Positions 8,504 to 20,081 of a stretch of DNA of 64,000 nucleotides are shown here, one piece after another. The stretch is from Massilia sp. CF038 (GTDB lineage: Bacteria; Pseudomonadota; Gammaproteobacteria; Burkholderiales; Burkholderiaceae_D). Position 1 is the stretch's first letter. Each line of letters begins with the position of its first letter. Below the pieces are notes generated by a model. It was not told the DNA's origin and searched no databases. It saw nothing but the letters and a program-made list of their open reading frames with translations. Location of the stretch: NCBI RefSeq assembly GCF_900129765.1, contig NZ_FQWU01000001.1, positions 930,001 to 994,000 on the forward strand, given 5' to 3'. A program made the position numbers and the translations under genes.

Positions 8504-10840
8504 TCAGGCCCAGAGCTGGAAGGCCAGCACGGCGCCGTTGTAAATGGCGTGCACCAGCATGGCGGCCAGCAGGGAACGGGTACGATCATATGCCAGCGCC
8601 GTCGCCACACCCAGTCCGAACACGGGCAGCATTGATACGGGCGGGTGAACGATGGCAAACAGCGCCGCGCTCAAAGCAACGCTGGGCAGCAATCCCGTTG
8701 AACGGCGCATGCCGGCGAAAATCAGGCCGCGGAAAATAAATTCTTCAAACAGCGGCGCCAGAATCACGGTCAGCACGAACAGCGAATACGGCGCCAGCAG
8801 CGTCGTGCTGCCAGCATTGTCGGCGTCAGCAAACGTGGCCAGGCCAAACAGATAAGCGAGTGCGCAGCCAGCCGCCGCCAGGCCGGCGCCGGCACCCCAG
8901 CCCAGCGTACGCGCCGCACTGCCCGCGAACAGCGCTGGTACCCCGCTTGTCTTCTTCAGCAGATACAGCAGCCGCATCAGACAGTACACCACCAGCCCGG
9001 CCAGCGAAAACGCGATCACCAGGCTTTCGGCAGTGCCGGTGATAGCGAGCTTGCGCATGGCCAGCATGAGGCCCGCCTGCAGTAAAAAGAACAGCATCGC
9101 CGCGATCATGCCGTCGGCAGTGGAAACGCGCGCCGGCGGCGCCATTGAAGGGTCAAGCAGGAAGGGCAGCTGGTCGTGCGCCTTCTGCCAGAGCGCCATG
9201 GCAAATGCCGCCATGAGCACGATCAGGACCAGTTTTTGCGACCACAGCTGGATGCCGATGGCCGTGCCGTAAAGCCCAGACAGCATCAGATACAGATACA
9301 CATAAGTTTGCTTGACCTTGGCGCGCACGTCTTCTGCCAGCGGGTCGCAGCCGAACACGCCCAACGCCACCGCGATCGCAGAAAAAATCGGTATCCCAGC
9401 CAGTACCACGGCGAACAGACTGAGGGTTTGCGCCGCATGGGCAGGGGCGAACGCCAGGCCTGCACTGAGCATGAGCAACGGGTAGAGCAGGGCCAGTACG
9501 GCCCAGAACTGCGCCTTCTGGCGCAGCACCTGGTCAATCGAGGTGGGCAGCGTATATAAAATCCACAGCGACTTTCCCTCATTGTTCAGGGTCTGGAATG
9601 CCGACAGCATCAACATGTACGAGCCAATGCCGAACGCGGTGATGGCGAGGAAGCGCGGACTGCCCAGGATTTCCATGACCGCATCTGGACTACCGGTAAA
9701 CAGCAACTGACTGCCGAAGATAATCACTGGCAGCAGCAGGCTCTGGATCAGGAAGTTGCGGTCGCGCGAGAGCAAACGCAACTCCCGCCGCATGACGGGG
9801 GAAGCGGGCAGCACACGCTGCAACAGGCTGCTGCGCGCGCCAGGCGGCGCCTTGCGGCGCGCGGATTCGCGCGGACCGTCGCCCACGACGCCATTGCGCA
9901 GTTGGTAGTGCAGCAGGCGCATGCCAAGCCAGAGTGGCAGCCCCACCTGGGCCAGCAGCAAGGCGGCCTTGAACCAGCCGCCACCATTGATAAGTTGCAG
10001 CACCAGGCCCGGCGCCAGCCAGCCGGCCCACGCGGGAAAGTGCTGCGCCATCGTATGGACGGGCGAGCCGGCGTGCATGGAGCTGAGGCCAATCGCCATG
10101 TACATCAGTGGCATGCTGGCCAGGGTGCACATTGCTTGCAAGTTGCGTAGCTGCGATGGCGGCAGCCACATACGCAATCCGGTATCGATCAAGGTGCGTA
10201 ACATGGCGGCCAGCGGGAGCAGCAGCAAGGCGCTGACCACCGCAATCGGCAGTGCAGCCCAGCGATAGCCCGACAGCCAGGCGACCATGGTAATCGGCGC
10301 CAGCATGAACAACCATCCCGTCGGATTGGCCACGGTGCGTTCCAGAATGCGGCCCCACAGCAGGGTGCTGCGCTTAACCGGCAGTGTCACCAGCCACTCC
10401 AGATCCCAGTCTGCCTGCGCCAGCTCGCGCGTGCTCAGCGGCAGCAGAATGCTGAGCAACATCAGCAGTGATATTTGCATGGTGAGGGCGCGCGCCACGG
10501 CGGGATCGAATGGTCCTTGCTGCAGTTCTTGCAGCGCCACCTCGTCGGCATGATAGCGTTCGCGCTTGTCCTTGCCCAGTACCTGGCACTGACTGTGCGG
10601 CACCAGCAGGCATTGCGCGTTGACGGCCGAACTGCGCGCCATGAAGCCGAGCGAGATCAGCATGGCCATCACGATCAAGCCAGTGAGCAGCCAGCCCACG
10701 CGCTGTTTGGCGGGGGTCGCCTGGCGGCTTTTGCCATCTTTTTTGCGGCCGAAACGGGCGCGCGAGACGATGTTGCCAAGGCGTTGCAGGCGCACGCGCG
10801 CGAGCAGCCAGATGGCGCGTGTCGGACTGGCTTGCATCAT
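8504..10840 (-). CDS. ABC-2 type permease fused to a CPBP-family intramembrane protease domain
   Basis: A 778-residue, strongly hydrophobic protein. The N-terminal ~600 residues form two ABC-2 permease-like halves with a large extracytoplasmic or soluble segment between membrane helices. The C-terminus is a complete Abi/CPBP domain: EEFIFR (Glu699, Glu700, Arg704), FAIVH (His732) and HAIYN (His764, Asn768), the motifs of the Rce1-type glutamate protease. Its ATG overlaps the stop of the upstream ATPase gene (ATGA), so both make one transporter. The likely role is export, possibly with processing, of an unknown substrate; NatAB-like exporters are the nearest relatives. Confidence 0.88.
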   Translation of the reverse strand: MMQASPTRAIWLLARVRLQRLGNIVSRARFGRKKDGKSRQATPAKQRVGWLLTGLIVMAMLISLGFMARSSAVNAQCLLVPHSQCQVLGKDKRERYHADEVALQELQQGPFDPAVARALTMQISLLMLLSILLPLSTRELAQADWDLEWLVTLPVKRSTLLWGRILERTVANPTGWLFMLAPITMVAWLSGYRWAALPIAVVSALLLLPLAAMLRTLIDTGLRMWLPPSQLRNLQAMCTLASMPLMYMAIGLSSMHAGSPVHTMAQHFPAWAGWLAPGLVLQLINGGGWFKAALLLAQVGLPLWLGMRLLHYQLRNGVVGDGPRESARRKAPPGARSSLLQRVLPASPVMRRELRLLSRDRNFLIQSLLLPVIIFGSQLLFTGSPDAVMEILGSPRFLAITAFGIGSYMLMLSAFQTLNNEGKSLWILYTLPTSIDQVLRQKAQFWAVLALLYPLLMLSAGLAFAPAHAAQTLSLFAVVLAGIPIFSAIAVALGVFGCDPLAEDVRAKVKQTYVYLYLMLSGLYGTAIGIQLWSQKLVLIVLMAAFAMALWQKAHDQLPFLLDPSMAPPARVSTADGMIAAMLFFLLQAGLMLAMRKLAITGTAESLVIAFSLAGLVVYCLMRLLYLLKKTSGVPALFAGSAARTLGWGAGAGLAAAGCALAYLFGLATFADADNAGSTTLLAPYSLFVLTVILAPLFEEFIFRGLIFAGMRRSTGLLPSVALSAALFAIVHPPVSMLPVFGLGVATALAYDRTRSLLAAMLVHAIYNGAVLAFQLWA

Positions 10841-11574
10841 GGCGCGCTCGCGGCAGCGTCGTCGGTAATCTTGAGGAACACGTCCTCCAGCGAGCCATCG
10901 CTGGCAGCGCTGGCGCGGACGTCGTCCAGCGAGCCGGTGGCAACGAGCGCGCCGTGGTGAATGATGCCAACCCGGTCGCACAGCTTTTCGGCCATGTCCA
11001 GCAGGTGGGTCGAGACAAAGATGGTGGTGCCTTTGGCAGCGGCACTCACCAGGCGTTCCTGCACGTCGCGCGAGGCGCGCGGATCGAGGCCGTTGATCGG
11101 TTCATCGAGAATCAGCACGACCGGGTCGTGGATTAGGGCGCAGGCCAGGCCCAGCTTCTTCTTCATGCCCATTGAATAGTTGACGGCGAATTCCTCGGTG
11201 ACGTCGTCCAGGCCCAGTTCTGTCAGCAGGCGGGCGGCGCGCGCGGCCGCGTCAGCGCGGCTGAAGCCATGCATTTCAGCGACGAACTGGAGGATCTCGC
11301 GGCCGCGCAAGAAGTCGTAGAAGATGGGATTATCCGGCAGGTAGCCGACGCGGCGTTTGACTTCGGTGGCTTCGCGGTGGCAGTCGAAGCCGTCAATCAG
11401 AACCTGGCCGCCGCTGGGAGCGAGGATGCCCATCATCATGCGGATGGTGGTGGTCTTGCCGGCGCCATTGGGGCCAAGGAAGCCGAACACCTCGCCACGC
11501 GGCACGCTCAGCGTGAGCGGCTTGACGGCTTCGAATGCGCCGTAGGCGCGGGTCAGGGATTGAAACTCGATCAT
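10837..11574 (-). CDS. ABC transporter ATP-binding protein
   Basis: A 245-residue nucleotide-binding protein with Walker A GPNGAGKTT, a Q-loop region (VGYLPDNPIF), signature YSMGMKKKL, Walker B LILDEP and the H-loop FVSTHLLD. The sequence type is the CcmA/NatA exporter group. It is the first gene of a two-gene operon with the permease-protease fusion. A dispersed palindromic repeat lies between it and the DUF2863 gene upstream. Confidence 0.93.
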   Translation of the reverse strand: MIEFQSLTRAYGAFEAVKPLTLSVPRGEVFGFLGPNGAGKTTTIRMMMGILAPSGGQVLIDGFDCHREATEVKRRVGYLPDNPIFYDFLRGREILQFVAEMHGFSRADAAARAARLLTELGLDDVTEEFAVNYSMGMKKKLGLACALIHDPVVLILDEPINGLDPRASRDVQERLVSAAAKGTTIFVSTHLLDMAEKLCDRVGIIHHGALVATGSLDDVRASAASDGSLEDVFLKITDDAAASAP

Positions 11575-11634
11575 GTACGCTCCGCGCGGGATTTGTTGCG
11601 CGGATCATAACACTGGTAGGAGACGCAATCCACT

Positions 11635-11722
11635 ACATCGCCCTCGCGAAGGCGGGGGCCTATACCACTTGTCCGAATTCGGTAACGTGGTATGGGCCCC
11701 CGCCTTCGCGAGGGCGATGTGG
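11635..11722. repeat. Dispersed long palindromic repeat, copy 1
   Basis: An inverted repeat of about 35-bp arms. The left arm contains CCTCGCGAAGGCGGGGGCC and the right arm its complement, GGCCCCCGCCTTCGCGAGG, with a short centre containing CCGAATTCGG. It lies between the stop of the DUF2863 gene and the start of the ABC ATPase gene. Six further copies are in the window. Confidence 0.93.
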
Positions 11723-11730
11723 TGGTTTGC

Positions 11731-12996
11731 TTAGTGGAAGTGCTCGTTCCCGCTTGGTGCGTCATCCGGCATTTCTGCGTGCACCAGTTCACCAACAGGA
11801 TCGGCAAACAGCGGCCCGCCGCAATCGTCACAATACTCGGCAATAAAACGCTCGCTATGCCGCTTGACGTGGGTAACGCCCGCCTCGTTGAGGTGCGCGA
11901 CGATTTCGTCGAGCGGTGCCTTCTGGTCGGTCAGCCCGCCCACGCCGGCGTTGATCAAGCCTTCCACCGGGGTGCCGTCTTCGTCTTCCTGGCCGTACAG
12001 CGGCCACACAATGCCGTAAATGACATCGGTGGTCTGGCGCATGGTAAAGGCGACGCGGTATTCATCGATTTGTCCCTCGGCCGCTTCTTCGCCAAAGCCG
12101 GCGATGACGGCGCGCAGGTCCGACGCTTCCACGCCCAGCGTGTTGGTCAGATAGTGCACGGCAGCGCGCACCGAGACCGGGCGAATGAGTTTGTCGGCCT
12201 CGCGGCAGGCAACGTAATACGCCTCGGGTAGCAGCAGCTCGATGCCGCAGCCGGGCAGCAGGCGCGTGACCGTGTCGCTGGCCTGGCCGCGCCATTGTTC
12301 GAGCGCGCTGGCGCGTTCGGTACTGAAGTGAATGTGATGCTCAGGTTCCTGCCAGCGGAACAGCGGTGCGCCCAGCGGCGCCACAACGGCCACCAGCAGG
12401 TAGCGGGTGTCGGCCAGGAAGGGCGCTGTTTCGGGCGCCTTGGGGAAGGGCTTGAGCGGCGTGCCCTTGTAGGCGGCCTGCGCCAGCTTGTGCGTCATCG
12501 CGTAGGTTTCCGCGTGCGTGCGCGGCAGCTGGTCGATGGCGAACAGGGTAGGGGCGATGGCCATGCGCACACCGTCGGCCAGCAGGTGCGCGCCAAAGTG
12601 GGCGGACAGGGTGGCCAGCAGGTCGGGTGGAATGGTGCCGGACGCGATGGAAAAACGCGTCCATGCGAGGATCGGTGCGGCCACGAGCAGCGCCTGATAG
12701 GTGGTTTCGACGCCGTCGACGACGTCGGTCATGACGGACGATTCGCTGACCGCCTCGACGCCTTCCATCAGCACATCGTAGGCGTTCAGGTCGTCCTTGA
12801 ACAGCACGTTGAGGGTGGTGTCGACGGTATCCTGGTGGCCGGTTTTGAGCAGCTTTTGCAGTTGCGTATCCAGCTGGCGTTCCCAAGCCCGTTCCTCGAT
12901 CCGGCTGGACGCTTGCACGATGGCCTGGCTGATGCTGACCAGGCGCTGGCTTTCGGCCGACAGTTTAGGAGATGTATCTTTGGATGGACGACGCAT
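11731..12996 (-). CDS. DUF2863-family protein
   Basis: A 421-residue cytoplasmic protein without signal peptide. A basic, helical N-terminus leads into a mixed domain with conserved-looking runs (HIHFSTERASALEQWR, PEAYYVACREADKLIRP) and a C-terminal CDDCGGPLFADP pair of cysteines that could bind zinc. I recognise the overall sequence as the DUF2863 family, found in Burkholderiales, whose function is unknown. The stop codon lies eight bases from palindromic repeat copy 1. It is not obviously in an operon. Confidence 0.75.
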   Translation of the reverse strand: MRRPSKDTSPKLSAESQRLVSISQAIVQASSRIEERAWERQLDTQLQKLLKTGHQDTVDTTLNVLFKDDLNAYDVLMEGVEAVSESSVMTDVVDGVETTYQALLVAAPILAWTRFSIASGTIPPDLLATLSAHFGAHLLADGVRMAIAPTLFAIDQLPRTHAETYAMTHKLAQAAYKGTPLKPFPKAPETAPFLADTRYLLVAVVAPLGAPLFRWQEPEHHIHFSTERASALEQWRGQASDTVTRLLPGCGIELLLPEAYYVACREADKLIRPVSVRAAVHYLTNTLGVEASDLRAVIAGFGEEAAEGQIDEYRVAFTMRQTTDVIYGIVWPLYGQEDEDGTPVEGLINAGVGGLTDQKAPLDEIVAHLNEAGVTHVKRHSERFIAEYCDDCGGPLFADPVGELVHAEMPDDAPSGNEHFH

Positions 12997-13170
12997 GGCG
13001 TATAAGGATCTTTTTAGGTGGATGAACGGATCAATTATGTACGGAACAATGATAAACCCTTATCGGCACTATTGTAGTGCATTCCGAATCGGACCATGAA
13101 TGCAGCGCAAGAAGCAGGTAGATTGGGATGACGGATTGATATGCAAGAGGAATGTCGGGTGAGCACAGTG

Positions 13171-13256
13171 ACATCGCCCTCGCGAAGGCGGGGGCCCATC
13201 CCACGTCCCCGAATTCGGAAAAGTGGCATAGGCCCCCGCCTTCGCGAGGGCGATGT
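13171..13256. repeat. Dispersed long palindromic repeat, copy 2
   Basis: The same inverted repeat as copy 1 (CCTCGCGAAGGCGGGGGCC arms, CCCGAATTCGG centre). It sits in the 351-base gap between the DUF2863 start (12996) and the acnA stop (13348). Apart from this repeat and the acnA terminator the gap holds a plausible DUF2863 promoter zone (13000-13100) and nothing coding that I can support. Confidence 0.93.
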
Positions 13257-13296
13257 GGGGGAATTTTTTAGTCTTCCTTTCCCGCTGCTGCCCAAA

Positions 13297-13326
13297 TAAA
13301 AAATGCCGGACGAATCCGGCATTTTT
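13297..13326 (-). terminator. Rho-independent terminator of acnA
   Basis: A 12-bp stem (AAAAATGCCGGA with TCCGGCATTTTT) and a 4-base loop. Read on the minus strand it is followed by a T-rich tract, 21 bases after the acnA stop. The A/T flanks on both sides make it potentially bidirectional. Confidence 0.88.
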
Positions 13327-13347
13327 GTGACACACAGCAGGCTGGTA

Positions 13348-16056
<2,709 letters not shown>

Positions 16057-16083
16057 GACCTCTCCTTCAGTGGGGTTTTGTTT

Positions 16084-16599
16084 TTAATGCAGTGTAGTTT
16101 TGACCGAGACAGGTCCGTTGCTGGCCGATTTCATGGCCCCTTCTTGCTCCGACGTTTTGCATTCGTTGGCCAGCTGGCGATTCTGACGCGAATCGAGCAG
16201 CATGCCTTTCGACGGGATGCCGATCCAGATCAGGCCGGTGCGCTTGTTTTCAAAGCGCTTCGCGCCCGTGGTGGTGCCCACGCGGGTGAGGCGGTGCAAA
16301 CGGGTTTTCCAGCGCAGGGCGAGGTGTTCGTCGTCCTTGGCATTGGTGTAGATCGTGATCTTGTTGCCAAGTTCGCAGTTGTAATCGGCCACGCCGTCGT
16401 CGCTGTTGATGGTTGGCTCGTCTTCTGCGTCGATGCCGCCGGAAACCACTGCTGCCGATTTGGCTTTTTTCGCTTTTGGTTTGGCCTTGGCCTTGGCTGT
16501 TTTTGGCGCTTCGGCGGCAGGCGCTGGTGCGGCCATCAGGGAACCTGCGAACAGGGAGAGGCTCAGGACGAGCAGGGTCTTGTTGAGTACGTTTGCCAT
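16084..16599 (-). CDS. Secreted MliC-like protein in the acnA unit
   Basis: A 171-residue protein from ATG 16599, where an N-terminal signal peptide (NKTLLVLSLSLFAGSLMAAP) is clear; longer open frame upstream lacks one. After a Lys/Ala-rich linker comes a domain with YNCELGNKITIY near its start and a closing Cys (LANECK), which resembles the eight-strand MliC/PliC lysozyme-inhibitor barrel with its single disulfide. The family call is from pattern only. It lies 14 bases after the CoA-ester lyase and 27 before acnA, an odd location for an envelope protein. Confidence 0.7.
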   Translation of the reverse strand: MANVLNKTLLVLSLSLFAGSLMAAPAPAAEAPKTAKAKAKPKAKKAKSAAVVSGGIDAEDEPTINSDDGVADYNCELGNKITIYTNAKDDEHLALRWKTRLHRLTRVGTTTGAKRFENKRTGLIWIGIPSKGMLLDSRQNRQLANECKTSEQEGAMKSASNGPVSVKTTLH

Positions 16600-16613
16600 C
16601 GGGATTATTCCGT

Positions 16614-17600
16614 TCATGTGACGATGTTGACGATTGCGATTGCAGCCTCGGGTAAGGCGAGTCCTGCGAGTTTCGCACGCTGTAAAACCGTCCAATAATA
16701 GCGATAGCTGGCGCGGTCGTGCAAGCGTCCGTTTTGCGCAATCGGCCCCCATGCCGCGGCCTTGGCCTCGGTCAGGATCAGGGTCGCTTCGTTCACTTCT
16801 GACAAGCGTGGTGTAAAAGCTTTAATAATCGGCTTGATCTGGTCGGGGTGGATGCTCCACATCCGCGTGAAGCCAAACTCGGCTGCCGCGCGCTGGGCAT
16901 CATTGGCCACCACGGCCGTATCCTTGATTTCTGTTGTCACATTGTGTGACGGAATCTTTCCATGCGCATGGCATGCGGCGACCATTTCCAGCTTAGCCCG
17001 CACTATGAGCGGATGGGTAAACTGGCCGGGCGTGCGCATGGCGCTGCCGGGGATCGCGCCGTAGTGCGCCGACACAAAATCCATGATGCCGAAGGACAGA
17101 CATTCGACCTGGGGCAGGGCAGCAATGGCGTACGCATCGCGCAGCGCGCCATGGGTTTCGATCAGCACGTGCACCGGCAGCGGCGTGTCGCGCCCGGCCT
17201 TGCTGGCGTGCTTGTTAATCAACTCAATTGCCCGGGCAACATCATCGACGCTGTCGGCTTTTGGCAACACAATATAGGCAAGACGTTGTGCCGCTGCGCC
17301 AACAATGACAGTCACATCACCTGCGAAGAAGGGACTGCCATATTCGTGCACGCGCACGCCAATGCGGTTGAAGCGGTTGCCTTCGTCATTGAGCAGGCGC
17401 GCGACCAGCTGCGCGTGTTCCGGCTCGGCGCCGGCGGCAGCGCCGTCTTCACAGTCGAAGGTGATGTCGAACAAGGGGCCAAGCTCTTGTTGCAGGGCCA
17501 TCGATTTGGCCATCAGCTTCTCGGAACCGGCGTAATGATCGCAGGCTGGCAGAAGCAGGGGCTGTCGTTTTCCCTGGAATAAAACCTCGGAAGGATGCAT
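16614..17600 (-). CDS. HpcH/HpaI-CitE family CoA-ester lyase
   Basis: A 328-residue TIM-barrel lyase of the citrate-lyase-beta / malyl-CoA lyase group. The acidic metal-binding Glu/Asp are seen in DITFDCEDGAAAG and HVLIETHGALRDAYA, and MWSIHPDQIKPI is the usual C-terminal block. Likely substrates are malyl-, citramalyl- or related CoA esters. I prefer the ATG at 17600 (MHPSEVLFQGKR), which matches family starts; an in-frame ATG at 17684 adds 28 low-complexity residues. It follows mdh by about 100 bases in the same direction. Confidence 0.82.
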   Translation of the reverse strand: MHPSEVLFQGKRQPLLLPACDHYAGSEKLMAKSMALQQELGPLFDITFDCEDGAAAGAEPEHAQLVARLLNDEGNRFNRIGVRVHEYGSPFFAGDVTVIVGAAAQRLAYIVLPKADSVDDVARAIELINKHASKAGRDTPLPVHVLIETHGALRDAYAIAALPQVECLSFGIMDFVSAHYGAIPGSAMRTPGQFTHPLIVRAKLEMVAACHAHGKIPSHNVTTEIKDTAVVANDAQRAAAEFGFTRMWSIHPDQIKPIIKAFTPRLSEVNEATLILTEAKAAAWGPIAQNGRLHDRASYRYYWTVLQRAKLAGLALPEAAIAIVNIVT

Positions 17601-17701
17601 GTTTGTTTTTTCAGGTACAGCAGCACCCGTGCCGCTCGGGGCGGCACGGGGCTTGCGGCGAACTGGTGGCTTGTCGGCCTCCATTTTTGCCGCGGTGAGA
17701 A

Positions 17702-18691
17702 TTAAGCCAGCAGGTGGGCAACGCCCTCACGCTCTTCGGTCAGTTCCTTGAGCGTCAGGTTGATGCGTTCTTGCGAGAACTCGTCGATTGGCAAGCCTTG
17801 GACGATGCTGTACTCGCCATTGGCGACCGTGACTGGGAAGCCGAACATGGTGCCTTCAGGGATGCCGTACGAACCATCCGAAGGAATGCCCATGGTGGTC
17901 CACTTGCCGTTGGTGCCAGCGTGCCAGTCGTGCATGTGGTCGATGGCGGCGTTGGCTGCCGACGCTGCGGACGACAGGCCGCGTGCTTCGATGATGGCGG
18001 CGCCGCGCTTGCCCACGGTTGGCAGGAAGGTGTCGCGGTTCCAGACGTCGTCGTTGATCATGTCCTTGACCGACTGGCCGTCCACGGTGGCGAAGCGGTA
18101 GTCAGCGTACATGGTTGGCGAGTGGTTGCCCCATACGGCCATTTTTTCGATCGATGCCACTGGCTTGCCGGTCTTGGCAGCCACTTGCGACAGGGCGCGG
18201 TTGTGGTCCAGGCGCAGCATGGCGGTGAAGTTTTTCGCTGGCAGCGATGGGGCCGATTTCATGGCGATGTAGGCATTGGTGTTGGCTGGGTTGCCGACCA
18301 CCAGTACCTTCACGTTGCGCGAAGCGACAGCGTCGAGCGCCTTGCCTTGCACCGTGAAGATCTGGGCGTTTGCTTCCAGCAGGTCTTTGCGTTCCATGCC
18401 TGGGCCACGTGGACGTGCGCCGACCAGCAGAGCGTAGTCAATATCCTTGAATGCGGTCATCGGGTCGCTGTGCGCGGTCATGCCGGCCAGCAGCGGGAAG
18501 GCGCAGTCGTCGATTTCCATCATCACGCCTTTGAGGGCCTTCTGTGCTTTTTCGTCGGCGATTTCCAGCAGTTGCAGGATGACTGGCTGGTCTTTGCCGA
18601 GCATGTCGCCGTTAGCGATGCGGAACAGCAGGGAATAGCCGATTTGGCCGGCCGCGCCGGTAACGGCAACGCGCAGAGGGGTTTTAGCCAT
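17702..18691 (-). CDS. mdh: Malate dehydrogenase
   Basis: A 329-residue NAD-dependent enzyme (malate to oxaloacetate). It has the Rossmann motif [11 protein letters not shown], the active-site loop [15 protein letters not shown], Asp162 (LDHNR) and catalytic His190 ([11 protein letters not shown]). I start it at ATG 18691, seven bases after GGAG; a longer frame upstream adds unrelated residues. It is divergent from gntR across a gap containing a perfect palindrome and heads the minus-strand TCA unit. Confidence 0.97.
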   Translation of the reverse strand: MAKTPLRVAVTGAAGQIGYSLLFRIANGDMLGKDQPVILQLLEIADEKAQKALKGVMMEIDDCAFPLLAGMTAHSDPMTAFKDIDYALLVGARPRGPGMERKDLLEANAQIFTVQGKALDAVASRNVKVLVVGNPANTNAYIAMKSAPSLPAKNFTAMLRLDHNRALSQVAAKTGKPVASIEKMAVWGNHSPTMYADYRFATVDGQSVKDMINDDVWNRDTFLPTVGKRGAAIIEARGLSSAASAANAAIDHMHDWHAGTNGKWTTMGIPSDGSYGIPEGTMFGFPVTVANGEYSIVQGLPIDEFSQERINLTLKELTEEREGVAHLLA

Positions 18692-18874
18692 GATGAATCT
18701 CCAAAGTGGGAAAGAAAACGGTCGAAGCTGAGGATACGCTTGTTCGAAAAACCATAATGATACCAAAACCGGCAACAGCCGGTCCGGCCTTGATAATCTG
18801 CATGGACCTGCGCGCGTATGCCGGATCGACCGCGAGTGTAGGCCGCTGTGGTGCCAATGTCAATTCATATCATA

Positions 18875-18890
18875 TGTCTTATATAAGACA
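18875..18890. promoter_or_regulatory. Candidate GntR operator, 16-bp perfect palindrome
   Basis: TGTCTTATATAAGACA is a perfect palindrome in the 240-base mdh/gntR divergent gap, 60 bases upstream of the gntR ATG. Two-fold symmetry with a TATA centre is typical of GntR-family operators. I did not see a second copy in front of sdhC, gltA or odhA, so it could serve gntR autoregulation and mdh control. Confidence 0.7.
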
Positions 18891-18949
18891 CATAACAGCA
18901 GGTGTTTATTACTAGACTGCAAAGGTCTTTTGTGGTGAAATCCAAGGCT

Positions 18950-19747
18950 ATGAATTCTGCCTCGTCCAATCCGGTCAACCATGGTACTCCACCTGCGGGG
19001 ACGGGTGCGTCCGGCAGTGCAGGCGGCCCTTCGCCCACCTTCAGCCCGCTGTATCAGCAAATCAAGGCGCTCATCACGCAAAGCCTGCAGTCGGGCGAGT
19101 GGAAGCCGGGCGAGCTGATCCCTAGCGAAGTCGAGCTGGCCAGCCGCTTCAAGGTCAGCCAGGGCACGGTGCGCAAGGCGATCGACGAGCTGGCCGCCGA
19201 GAACCTGGTCATGCGGCGCCAGGGCAAGGGCACGTTTGTGTCCACCCACCATGAAGCGCGTGCGCACTTCCGCTTTTTGCGGCTGATGCCGGACGAAGGC
19301 GTGCCGCACCAGCCAGAGAACAAGATTATTGAAGTCAAGCGCATGCGCGCGCCGGCCGAGGTGGCGCGCCTGCTTGATTTGAAGTCGGGCGACGCGGTGG
19401 TGTACATCAAGCGGGTAATGTCGTTTGATGGCGCGCCGACCATTTTGGAAGAATTATGGCTGCCGGGTCTGCTATTTAAGGGACTTACTGCCGAAAGACT
19501 GGTCGAATACAAGGGGCCGATGTATGGACTGTTCGAGTCCGAGTTCGGCACGCGCATGATTCGCGCGAGCGAAAAGATTCGCGCGGTCAGTGCGGATGCG
19601 GGGGCGGCGCAGTTTCTGAATGTGGCCGAGGGCACGCCCTTGCTGTGTGCGGAGCGGGTGTCGTTTACGTATGGAGACAAGGCAGTGGAGCTGCGCCGGG
19701 GTATTTACCTGACGGCGCATCATCACTATCAAAATGATTTGAGCTAG
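18950..19747 (+). CDS. GntR-family regulator (HutC/UTRA type) of the TCA gene cluster
   Basis: A 265-residue repressor with an N-terminal winged helix (SPLYQQIKALITQSLQ, then IPSEVELASRFKVSQGTVRK) and a C-terminal UTRA ligand domain (VVYIKRVMSFDGAPTILEE, then LCAERVSFTYGDKAVELRRG). The divergent mdh and the downstream sdh operon make a TCA-cycle metabolite the likely ligand. The start is uncertain: ATG 18950 is used, but GTG 18932 has the better-spaced AAAGG site. Confidence 0.9.
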   Translation: MNSASSNPVNHGTPPAGTGASGSAGGPSPTFSPLYQQIKALITQSLQSGEWKPGELIPSEVELASRFKVSQGTVRKAIDELAAENLVMRRQGKGTFVSTHHEARAHFRFLRLMPDEGVPHQPENKIIEVKRMRAPAEVARLLDLKSGDAVVYIKRVMSFDGAPTILEELWLPGLLFKGLTAERLVEYKGPMYGLFESEFGTRMIRASEKIRAVSADAGAAQFLNVAEGTPLLCAERVSFTYGDKAVELRRGIYLTAHHHYQNDLS

Positions 19748-19761
19748 CCCGAGCGGTGAAT

Positions 19762-19848
19762 ACATCGTCCTCGCGAAGGCGGGGACCCATAGCAAGCTGA
19801 ACAACTTCGGTGACATGCTATAGGCCCCCGCCTTCGCGAGGGCGATGT
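19762..19848. repeat. Dispersed long palindromic repeat, copy 3
   Basis: Inverted repeat with CCTCGCGAAGGCGGGG in the left arm and CCCCCGCCTTCGCGAGG in the right. The arms differ slightly, so the palindrome is less perfect than copy 1. It begins 15 bases after the gntR stop in the 334-base gap before sdhC. The rest of that gap is the sdh promoter region. Confidence 0.9.
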
Positions 19849-19974
19849 GGTGGCTGCTCACGATGTGGTTGCTGCTTACCATGTGTTCGCTGCCGCGATG
19901 TGCTGGCTGCTCGGCAGGAAACATGCATACCGATTAAAATGCTTGGTACTGGGAAAGTACACAAAAGTTGTTCT

Positions 19975-20027
19975 TTGACCCGCTAATTTTCCCTAATACT
20001 AATTTAGCTATTGGTGCAGTACACCAA
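19975..20027 (+). promoter_or_regulatory. Putative sdh promoter and operator
   Basis: TTGACC (19975-19980) and ACTAAT (19998-20003), 17 bases apart, form a plausible sigma70 promoter. Directly downstream is an inverted repeat, TTGGTG, five bases, CACCAA (20011-20027), placed where a repressor would block initiation. AGTACAC followed by AAA occurs twice (near 19955 and 20019). The assignment is by position only. Confidence 0.45.
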
Positions 20028-20081
20028 AATTGGCGATAATTACGAGTTATACATTCAAAAGTCAGTCAAGGGGAGGTCTTT

